Assembly (NCBI GenBank): GCA_052143895.1 | Contig: JBKQRT010000296.1 | Location: 1-64,000 of the forward strand | Length of the DNA: 64,000 bases | DNA from: Bog-756 sp052143895 | GTDB taxonomy: Bacteria > Actinomycetota > Acidimicrobiia > Acidimicrobiales > RAAP-2 | Direction: 5' to 3' | Shown: piece after piece, positions 15,324 through 21,817 of the stretch | Numbering within the stretch: the first letter of the stretch is position 1 | How the letters are laid out: every line of letters starts with the position of its first letter | Notes under the pieces: model-generated | Database searches by the model: none | What the model was told of the DNA's origin: nothing | Seen by the model: only the letters and a program-made list of their open reading frames with translations | Position numbers and translations under genes: made by a program

Positions 15324-16195
15324 ACGGGCCGTCGTCGCCATCCGACCCGCTCGGTCCACCGGGGACGCCGGCCGCGGACATCCGGGGCGAAATGGCGGCG
15401 GCTGCCGAGGCGCTCGCCCGGGAGGCCGGCGCCTCGTCGACCCGGATGACGTCGGACCTGTCGATCGACGAGGAGCTCGTCCTCCATTCGATCGGGTGGG
15501 AGCCGGTCGAGTTGGTGTGCGGGGTGTCCCTCCACTCGGTGCCGGTGGGGGTGTGGAACTGGGGCCAGGGGGAGATCACCGCGGCCTCGGCCGCCTACGG
15601 GAGGTCCTTCGCTGCGGCCACCGAGCGGATCCACCACGAGTGCGCCGCCGCCGGTGGGCACGGTGTGGTCGGTGTCCGCGTCGACTGGGCCGTCCGCCGC
15701 CACCACATCGACGTGGTCCTGGTGGGCACGGCCGTGCGACCGCTCGGCGCCGACCGGGTGCCGGCGGCCTCGGTCTTCGTCTCCGACCTGTCCGGCCGCG
15801 ACTTCACCCTGCTCCAGTCGTCGGGGTGGGCGCCGCTCGGACTAGCCTCGGGAGCCAGCTTCGTCTACGCGCCGCGCCGGTCCATGGGCGCGGCCATGCA
15901 GCAGAAGTCCCAGAACATCGAGCTGACCAACTTCACCGAGGCCATGTACGCTGCCCGGGAGGCGGCCATGGAGCGGATGCAGCAGTCGGCGCTGGCCATG
16001 GGCGGGACCGGGGTGGTAGACGTCAAGGTGACCGAGGGCCCGATGGAGTTCGCCCACCACGCGGTCGGGTTCGGGACCTACGGAACGGTGGTCCGGCTGG
16101 TGGCGGACGCCCACCACCGACTGGCGCCCCGGGTGGTGCTCCCGCTCGACGACGCGATTCGGACGTTCGACGCTGCCTCGCTGCGGGGGAAGTGA
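15320..16195 (+). CDS. tandem YbjQ-like two-domain protein C
   Basis: This 291-residue protein is the third two-domain YbjQ-like member. Domain 1 (about 43-155) opens with MTSDLSIDEELVLHSIGWEP and ends HIDVVLVGTAVRPLG. Domain 2 (about 160-275) contains FVSDLSGRDFTLLQSSGWAP, the NIELTNFTEAMYAAREAAME helix shared with protein A, GGTGVVDVKV and a closing GTYGTVVRLV. An Ala-rich helix precedes domain 1. The GTG at 15320 overlaps the upstream TGA. It ends the coupled operon; the HD-domain gene follows with its own -10 box. Confidence 0.75.
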   Translation: MNGPSSPSDPLGPPGTPAADIRGEMAAAAEALAREAGASSTRMTSDLSIDEELVLHSIGWEPVELVCGVSLHSVPVGVWNWGQGEITAASAAYGRSFAAATERIHHECAAAGGHGVVGVRVDWAVRRHHIDVVLVGTAVRPLGADRVPAASVFVSDLSGRDFTLLQSSGWAPLGLASGASFVYAPRRSMGAAMQQKSQNIELTNFTEAMYAAREAAMERMQQSALAMGGTGVVDVKVTEGPMEFAHHAVGFGTYGTVVRLVADAHHRLAPRVVLPLDDAIRTFDAASLRGK

Positions 16196-16244
16196 CCCCG
16201 TCCGGTCGGCCGCACCGAATCGCCCGGACGCCGGGGACCGACGG

Positions 16245-16250
16245 TAGCGT
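16245..16250 (+). promoter_or_regulatory. leaderless-type -10 hexamer (TAGCGT)
   Basis: TAGCGT ends six bases before the ATG at 16257, with no ribosome binding site. Confidence 0.5.
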
Positions 16251-16256
16251 GGTGCG

Positions 16257-16826
16257 ATGACTGGCGACGACGGCGCCCGCATGCACTTCCGGCGGATGGA
16301 CGAGGGCACAGACGAGGAATTCGGGATCCTCACTCGCGCGCACCAGCATGCCGTCGAGCGTCTTCCCGACCTCCTCCTCGGCATGCTGACCGAGCTCGAG
16401 GGGGACGTGGAGTACCCGATCGACCGGCAGGCCCACAGCCTGCAGGCGGCCACCCGGGCCTTGCGCGACGGCCGTGACGACGAATACGTCGTGTGCGCAC
16501 TCTTCCACGACATCGGTGAGGCGCTCGGGCCGTTCAACCACGGCGAGGTGGCGGCAGCCATCCTGCGGCCGTTCATCAGCGAGGCCAACTACTGGATGCT
16601 GGCCCACCACCCGGTGTTCCAGGTCTACTTCTTCGGGCAGCACATCGGCGTCGACCCCAACGAGCGTGATGCCTACATCACCAGTCCCTACTACGACAGG
16701 ACCGTCGAGTTCACCGCCTGCTACGACGAGGTCTCGTTCGATCCGGACTACCCGAACGAGCCGGTGACCACCTTCGTGCCGATGGTGCGCCGGGTGCTCG
16801 ACAGGTCCTGGTCGGCTCCCGCCTGA
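16257..16826 (+). CDS. HD-domain protein (phosphohydrolase or PhnZ/MIOX-like oxygenase)
   Basis: This 189-residue protein has the HD metal centre: a histidine in DRQAHSLQAA near residue 60, the HD pair in LFHDIGEALG near residue 84, a further His in FNHGEVAA and LAHHPVF near residue 120. The arrangement resembles a group that contains the di-iron oxygenase PhnZ and inositol-oxygenase-like proteins as well as plain phosphohydrolases. The sequence alone does not separate these activities. Nothing nearby suggests phosphonate use. It lies downstream of the YbjQ-like operon, probably under its own leaderless promoter. Confidence 0.75.
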   Translation: MTGDDGARMHFRRMDEGTDEEFGILTRAHQHAVERLPDLLLGMLTELEGDVEYPIDRQAHSLQAATRALRDGRDDEYVVCALFHDIGEALGPFNHGEVAAAILRPFISEANYWMLAHHPVFQVYFFGQHIGVDPNERDAYITSPYYDRTVEFTACYDEVSFDPDYPNEPVTTFVPMVRRVLDRSWSAPA

Positions 16827-16881
16827 ACCCACGGGATCCCGCCGTCGCCGGCGAGCCCGACGACGTCGACCCCGCTGCCGG

Positions 16882-18453
16882 TCACCCGGTCTGCCCCGAG
16901 CGGAGCCGTGCCCGGCGCCGGACCACCCATCCGATCCCGCCGACGACCACCAGTGCGCCCACCACGATGTCAGCGAGTGCTCCCGGCGACAACCCGCCGG
17001 CGACGGCCGGCGGCGGCGATGGCCGGTGACCGCCGGCACCGGTGGTGCCGGTGACCGGGGCGCCGGGAGGCAGGGCGCGGAAGGCGACCACCTGGTCGGC
17101 GGACGGCGCCAGCAGCAGGCCGTCGCCGACGCTCGGCGTGGGGAAGTGGTTGGCGGGCACGCCGACGGACGCCTGCTGGCGCACCTCGCCCGTGGCCGGG
17201 TCCAGGCCGGAGAGGGTGCCGTCCTGGCCGATGGTCCAGACCAGGCCGCCGGCCACGATCGGCGGCCCGCCGCCGGCCGCCGATCGCCAGACCAACCGCA
17301 GGCCGGGCGGCGTGTCCGTGACCTGGAGCGCCACCGTGCCGCTCTCGCACGGGAGGTAGACCGTGGACCCGACGACCGCGGCTCCGCCGTCGACGTCCTG
17401 GCTGCAGACCGCGGGCAGCTTGGCCAGCTGCCCGCCGATCCCGTCGAGGTGGGAGCCGTCGAGGAGGTAGGCGATCCGGGACTTGCCGGCGATGACCACC
17501 TGGTCACCGGCGAGGAGGACCGGTGCCATCGAGAAGTCGAGATCGTGGCGGTTGTCCGACGCCCAGGTGGTCGGCGCGAAGAACTGGAGCAGCTGCAGCG
17601 ACGCCGAGAGCTCGAGCACCGAGTCGCTGTCGTCGTACGGGTGGTCCGGAGACGTGACCGAGCCGTTGCCGGTGCTCACCCAGATGTCGCCGGCGGCGTC
17701 CACCGTCGGTGCCGCGCCACCCATCCAGACGGCACCCTGCAACTCGCCGGGACCGTCGTCGACGGCGAAGTTCCTCGGGGTCCCACCGCGCTCGCCAACC
17801 GCCACCACCCAACCCTGGTAGGTGGCGCAGTCTCCGTAGTTGCCGCCGAACCCGAAGACGACCTGGCCGGCAGCGAGGGTGAGCCCGGTCCGCTGCAGGA
17901 TGGCGGCGGGATCGGCGCCCGGTGGGTCGACGTCCGTGGCGACCTCGACCCGGCCCGTGCCGGCGTCGAGGCCGATCAGCCGGTGGGTGGGCCTACCCGA
18001 TACCAGTTCGTCGGCCACGACGAACAGCTCGTCGCTCCCGGTGTCGAGCACCGGCGTTCCGGTCACCCCCACCGTGGGAGCGATGTCCCCGCAGGGCAGG
18101 AGGCCCGCCGGCACCGGCGTCCCGAGGTGGGTCGACCAGATGACGGCTCCCGTGGCGCCCGACAGTGCCGTCACCGTGTCGGCCTCGGTGGCCACGAACA
18201 CCCGGCCGCCGACGACGAGCGGCTCGCCATAGAGCTGGCCGGCGAGGACCGGCGAGGTCCACACGCGCGACGCGGTGTCCACGGCGGCGGCGGCCGTCGT
18301 CGTCCCACTGCCGGCGGGGTCGTGGTGGTACACGGTCCACGCTCCGGGGTCCAACCCGGGGCCCTGGCCGGCGGTCTGGGCACCGGCGACGCCCGGCGCG
18401 CCGGCCACGAGTGCCGTGGCGACGATCACAACGGCCAGGAGGCGGGCGACCAC
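16882..18453 (-). CDS. secreted, membrane-anchored PQQ-like beta-propeller protein
   Basis: This protein of about 523 residues starts with a signal sequence (MVARLLAVVIVATALVAGAP, with cleavage near GVAGAQT). The body is a PQQ/quinoprotein-like propeller with blades such as GRVFVATEADTVTALSGATG, DELFVVADELVSG, GDIWVSTGNGSV and GLVWTIGQDGTLSGLDPATG. A Pro-rich linker leads to a C-terminal transmembrane helix (ADIVVGALVVVGGIGWVV) and a basic tail, so the propeller faces outside. The GTG at 18453 is chosen because the longer frame would overlap the upstream gene. It follows that gene by 25 bases and is probably co-transcribed with it. Confidence 0.75.
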   Translation of the reverse strand: MVARLLAVVIVATALVAGAPGVAGAQTAGQGPGLDPGAWTVYHHDPAGSGTTTAAAAVDTASRVWTSPVLAGQLYGEPLVVGGRVFVATEADTVTALSGATGAVIWSTHLGTPVPAGLLPCGDIAPTVGVTGTPVLDTGSDELFVVADELVSGRPTHRLIGLDAGTGRVEVATDVDPPGADPAAILQRTGLTLAAGQVVFGFGGNYGDCATYQGWVVAVGERGGTPRNFAVDDGPGELQGAVWMGGAAPTVDAAGDIWVSTGNGSVTSPDHPYDDSDSVLELSASLQLLQFFAPTTWASDNRHDLDFSMAPVLLAGDQVVIAGKSRIAYLLDGSHLDGIGGQLAKLPAVCSQDVDGGAAVVGSTVYLPCESGTVALQVTDTPPGLRLVWRSAAGGGPPIVAGGLVWTIGQDGTLSGLDPATGEVRQQASVGVPANHFPTPSVGDGLLLAPSADQVVAFRALPPGAPVTGTTGAGGHRPSPPPAVAGGLSPGALADIVVGALVVVGGIGWVVRRRARLRSGQTG

Positions 18454-18478
18454 CGCCCCGAGGCTAGCGATCGGTTGC

Positions 18479-19054
18479 CTACGCCACGGCGGGGCCCTGA
18501 CGGCGCACGCGCTCGACGGCCTCCATGGCCGTCCGGAGCTCGCCCAGCCACTGGTCGGCATTGGCGGCCACCAGCTTCACGCACCACGCCAGCGCGTCAG
18601 ACCGGCTGCGGGCCACCCCGCTGTCGACCAGGGTGTCGAGTACCCGGCGCTCGGGTTGGCGGAGGCGGGTCATCACCGGCACCGACAGGTTGGTGAACAC
18701 CGTGGCGGTCTCCCCCGCCTCGGCCCCCCAGGCGACGCTACGCCCGAAGCGGTGCTCCGCCTCCCGGGCGATCGCCATCCGCTCGTGGCGGGTCTCCTCG
18801 CGGAAGCGGGTGATCCTCCCCGCCTCCGCCGCCGACCGGGACGTCGGGTCGTCCCCCTCCGGCAGATCGTCCACGGCCAGCCGACCGACCACCAGGATCT
18901 CGTCCCGGTCCACGGTGACCGTCGGTGGACCCTCGAACCACCCACCCGGCAACCGGCCGGCCAACCAACCCTCCAGCCCGTCCACCGCCGGGCGTTCCTC
19001 GGCCGTCGGCCCTCCTGGACCGCGCCGCCGTCCACTCGCTGCTGTCCCGCTCAT
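18479..19054 (-). CDS. ribbon-helix-helix-like regulatory protein, autoregulated candidate
   Basis: This 191-residue protein has a disordered Gly/Arg-rich start, a middle domain (EILVVGRLAVDDLPEGDD) and a C-terminal segment of about 60 residues. That segment looks like a ribbon-helix-helix motif: TNLSVPVMTRLRQPE as the strand, then LDTLVDSGVARSRSDALAWC. The RSRSDALxW pattern matches RHH proteins. AGAGGAG lies before the ATG at 19054. A perfect inverted repeat sits just upstream at 19077-19095, which fits autoregulation. Downstream lies the beta-propeller gene. DNA binding is inferred, not shown. Confidence 0.68.
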   Translation of the reverse strand: MSGTAASGRRRGPGGPTAEERPAVDGLEGWLAGRLPGGWFEGPPTVTVDRDEILVVGRLAVDDLPEGDDPTSRSAAEAGRITRFREETRHERMAIAREAEHRFGRSVAWGAEAGETATVFTNLSVPVMTRLRQPERRVLDTLVDSGVARSRSDALAWCVKLVAANADQWLGELRTAMEAVERVRRQGPAVA

Positions 19055-19076
19055 CGGTCGCTCCTCTGCGTCGGTG

Positions 19077-19095
19077 GTAATGATTACATCATTAC
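19077..19095. promoter_or_regulatory. 19-bp perfect inverted repeat, operator candidate
   Basis: GTAATGAT-TAC-ATCATTAC has perfect 8-bp arms around a 3-bp centre. It is AT-rich in a very GC-rich neighbourhood. It lies 23 bases upstream of the RHH-like gene start, where a promoter is expected. The obvious reader is the RHH-like protein itself. Confidence 0.65.
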
Positions 19096-19153
19096 AGTAG
19101 TACAAGAATTATGATCGACGTGCGCGGTGACCGAACCGGGGCACGGGAGCCGT

Positions 19154-20287
19154 TCAGCCGGCGAGCGCGGCGGTCACCACCTCCCCGATGCGGTCGACCT
19201 CGAGGAGGAACCCGTCGTGGCCGAAGACCGAGTCGATGACGACGACCGGTCGGTCGCCGGGCAGGTGGCGGACCAGCTCCTCCTGGAGACCGAGCGGGTA
19301 CAGGCGATCGGAGGTGATGCCGGCCACGGTGACCTCGGCCCGCACCGACGCGAGGGCTCGGGCCACCCCGCCGCGGCCCCTCCCCACGTCGTGGAGGTTC
19401 ATCGCCTCGCTCAGCACCAGGTAGGAGTTGGGGTCGAACCGTCGGGCCAGCTTGTCCCCGTGATACTCGAGGTACGACTCGACGGCGAAGCGCCCGCCCT
19501 TCAGCGGGTCCTCCTCCGCCTGGGCGCTCCGGCCGAAGCGTCTCTCGAACTCTAGGCCCGTGCGGTAGCTGATCTGTCCGATCCCGCGGGCGAGCGCCAG
19601 GCCCGTCGAGGGTCGGGCCCCCGTGGCGTAGTAGTCGCCACCGGCAAATGCCGGATCCGAGCGGATGGCCCGTCCCTGGAGCGAGCAGAGCCCGATCTGT
19701 TCGGCGGTGGCCGCCGCCCCCACCGCCAGCACCACAGCACGGCCCACCCGCTCCGGGTACTCGACGCACCACTCGAGCACCCGCATGCCGCCCATCGATC
19801 CGCCGATCACGGCCGCCCACCGGTCGATGCCCAGGTGATCGGCGAGGCCGGCTTCCACCCAGACCTGATCGCGGATGGTCACCACCGGGAACCGGGCGCC
19901 GTAGGGCAAGCCGTTCGACGCCGGCGAGGCCGGGCCGGTGGTCCCCTGGCAGCCACCGAGCACGTTGGGGCACACCACGAAGTACCGATCGGTGTCGATC
20001 GGGGCCCCGGGGCCGATCAGTGCGGCCCACCATCCGGCCGAGGGATGCCCGGGCCCGGCCGGCCCGGCCGCGTGCGAGTCGCCGGTCAGGGCGTGGAGGA
20101 CGAGGAGCGCGTTGCCACGGTCGGGGTTGAGCGCACCCCAGGTCTCATACGCCACCGTCACCTCGGGGAGCGAGCCCCCGCCCTCGAGGTCCAGCGCCGG
20201 ACGGTCGCCGCCGAAGACCCTGGCGAACCGTCGGCCGCCCGCGTCGTCCCCCGGCAGCCAGACACCCGGGTACGGGCTGCGGGTCAC
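19154..20287 (-). CDS. metX: homoserine O-acetyltransferase
   Basis: This 377-residue alpha/beta hydrolase-fold enzyme transfers acetyl (or succinyl) from CoA to homoserine, the committed step of methionine synthesis. Visible landmarks are the N-terminal VAYETWGALNPDRGNALLVLH, the NVLGGCQGTTGPAS stretch, the nucleophile elbow VIGGSMGGMRVLEW near residue 145, and the catalytic histidine region FGHDGFLLE near the end. Acyl-donor choice cannot be read reliably. The GTG at 20287 overlaps the metY stop, so the two are co-translated. Length is normal for MetX. Confidence 0.9.
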   Translation of the reverse strand: MTRSPYPGVWLPGDDAGGRRFARVFGGDRPALDLEGGGSLPEVTVAYETWGALNPDRGNALLVLHALTGDSHAAGPAGPGHPSAGWWAALIGPGAPIDTDRYFVVCPNVLGGCQGTTGPASPASNGLPYGARFPVVTIRDQVWVEAGLADHLGIDRWAAVIGGSMGGMRVLEWCVEYPERVGRAVVLAVGAAATAEQIGLCSLQGRAIRSDPAFAGGDYYATGARPSTGLALARGIGQISYRTGLEFERRFGRSAQAEEDPLKGGRFAVESYLEYHGDKLARRFDPNSYLVLSEAMNLHDVGRGRGGVARALASVRAEVTVAGITSDRLYPLGLQEELVRHLPGDRPVVVIDSVFGHDGFLLEVDRIGEVVTAALAG

Positions 20288-21582
20288 GCCCCTTTGACGG
20301 CGCGGAACCCGGCTTCGAGGTCGGCGAGAATGTCCTCGATGGACTCGAGTCCGATGCACAGGCGCACCAGGTCGGGGGTGACCCCGGCCGTGAGCTGCTC
20401 CGCCTCGTTCAGCTGCGAGTGGGTGGTCGACGCCGGATGGATGGCCAGGCTGCGGACGTCGCCGACGTTCGCCAGGTGGCTGAACAGCTCGAGCCCTTCG
20501 ATGAACGTGCGACCCGCCTCGGCACCGCCCTTGATGCCGAAGGCCAGGATGGCGCCGCCCCCGTTGGGGAGGTACCGCCGCTGGCGCTCGTGCCACGGGC
20601 TCGAGGCGAGCCCGGGGTACGCGACCCATTCCACCTCGTCCCTCGCCTCCAGCCAGCCGGCCACCGTGGTGGCGTTCTGCACGTGACGCTCCATGCGGAG
20701 GCTAAGGGTCTCCAGGCCCTGGAGGAAGAGGAAGGAATTGAGCGGCGCGATGGCCGGCCCGGTGTCACGCAGGTACTGCAGCCGGGCCTTGAGCACGAAC
20801 CGGGCCGGAAAGAGAGCTTCGGGCAGCTGGCCGAAGACCAGCCCGTGGTAGCTGGGGTCGGGTTCGGTGAAGCCCGGGAACCTGCCGCTGCCCTCGTAGT
20901 CGAACAACCCCCCGTCGACGATGACCCCGCCGATCGAAGTGCCGTGACCGCCGATGAACTTGGTGGCCGAGTGGACCACGATGTCGGCCCCGTGCCGGAG
21001 GGGCTGGGCCAGGTACGGACTCGCCAGGGTGTTGTCCACCACGAGGGGGACGTGGTGCTCGTGGGCGATGGCCGACACGTGCTCGAAGTCGAGCACGTCT
21101 CCCTTCGGGTTGCCGAGGGTCTCGGCATAGAAGGCCTTGGTGGTGGGCCGGACGGCGGCCCGCCAGGCGTCGAGGTCGTCGGGGTCATCGACGAAGGTCA
21201 CGTCCACCCCGAACTTGGGCAGCGTGTAGTGCAGCAGGTTGTACGTCCCGCCGTAGAGGGACGCCGACGACACCACGTGGCCGCCGTTCTCCGCCAAATT
21301 GAGGAGCGTGATGGTCTCGGCCGCCTGACCGCTGGCCACAGCCAGGGCCGCCACCCCTCCCTCCAGCGCGGCCACGCGCTCCTCGAAGACCGCCTGGGTC
21401 GGGTTCATGATCCGGGTGTAGATGTTGCCGAGCTCCTCGAGCCCGAAGAGCGCGGCGGCGTGAGCCGTGTCGCGGAAGGTGTAACTGGTGGTCTGGTAGA
21501 TGGGCACGGCCCGGGCCCCGGTGGTGGGGTCCGGCGCGGCGCCGGCGTGGATCTGGCGGGTCTCAAAACCCCACTCGGGCAT
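20284..21582 (-). CDS. metY: O-acetylhomoserine sulfhydrylase
   Basis: This 432-residue Cys/Met-metabolism PLP enzyme condenses O-acetylhomoserine with sulfide to homocysteine. Seen in sequence: the N-terminal FETRQIHAGAAPDPTTGARA, YTRIMNPTQAVFEERVAALE, ASGQAAETI, VVDNTLASPYL and the PLP lysine in HSATKFIGGHG near residue 210. The C-terminal half has ASTTHSQLNEAE and VRLCIGLE, as expected. AAGGAGG precedes the ATG at 21582. It is the first gene of metY-metX. A promoter with an operator-like repeat lies about 70 bases upstream. Confidence 0.92.
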   Translation of the reverse strand: MPEWGFETRQIHAGAAPDPTTGARAVPIYQTTSYTFRDTAHAAALFGLEELGNIYTRIMNPTQAVFEERVAALEGGVAALAVASGQAAETITLLNLAENGGHVVSSASLYGGTYNLLHYTLPKFGVDVTFVDDPDDLDAWRAAVRPTTKAFYAETLGNPKGDVLDFEHVSAIAHEHHVPLVVDNTLASPYLAQPLRHGADIVVHSATKFIGGHGTSIGGVIVDGGLFDYEGSGRFPGFTEPDPSYHGLVFGQLPEALFPARFVLKARLQYLRDTGPAIAPLNSFLFLQGLETLSLRMERHVQNATTVAGWLEARDEVEWVAYPGLASSPWHERQRRYLPNGGGAILAFGIKGGAEAGRTFIEGLELFSHLANVGDVRSLAIHPASTTHSQLNEAEQLTAGVTPDLVRLCIGLESIEDILADLEAGFRAVKGA

Positions 21583-21650
21583 GGCTGCGGCCTCCTTGAC
21601 GGTGCTTCCGGCGTGTCGGTCGCCGGAACGCGAGCCGCATCGCCGTCTCC

Positions 21651-21679
21651 ATCCTGGCAAATATGACTTATTTGGTCAA
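21651..21679 (-). promoter_or_regulatory. metYX promoter (TTGACC-17-CAGGAT)
   Basis: On the minus strand TTGACC (21674-21679) and CAGGAT (21651-21656) are separated by 17 bases, a good vegetative-sigma promoter for a high-GC organism. It leaves a leader of roughly 60 bases before metY. I see no riboswitch fold in that leader. Confidence 0.6.
21658..21674. promoter_or_regulatory. 17-bp inverted repeat in the metYX promoter spacer
   Basis: CAAATA-TGACT-TATTTG has perfect 6-bp arms and lies between the -35 and -10 boxes of metYX. A repressor bound here would block RNA polymerase. It is AT-rich in a GC-rich context. The regulator is not identifiable in this window. Confidence 0.55.
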
Positions 21680-21817
21680 CTTTCGCTCCGGCGCCGGGTC
21701 CTCCGGCGATCCGCGTCATCGATCATGGCACGGCGGCGCGATGGCACCGGTGGGTCGGCCGGGCAGCCGGGTGGCGATGCCTCTTCGAGTGATGCCGTCA
21801 CTATCTTGGGCCGCTGC

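Noticed and set aside
17026..18696. Open frame of 556 codons on the plus strand
   Set aside because: Antisense to the beta-propeller gene, with Arg/Gly/His-rich low-complexity translation and no recognisable domain.
21583..21650. Possible SAM riboswitch in the metY leader
   Set aside because: The leader downstream of the predicted promoter is only about 60 bases and shows no recognisable SAM-riboswitch core. A promoter operator explains the region better.
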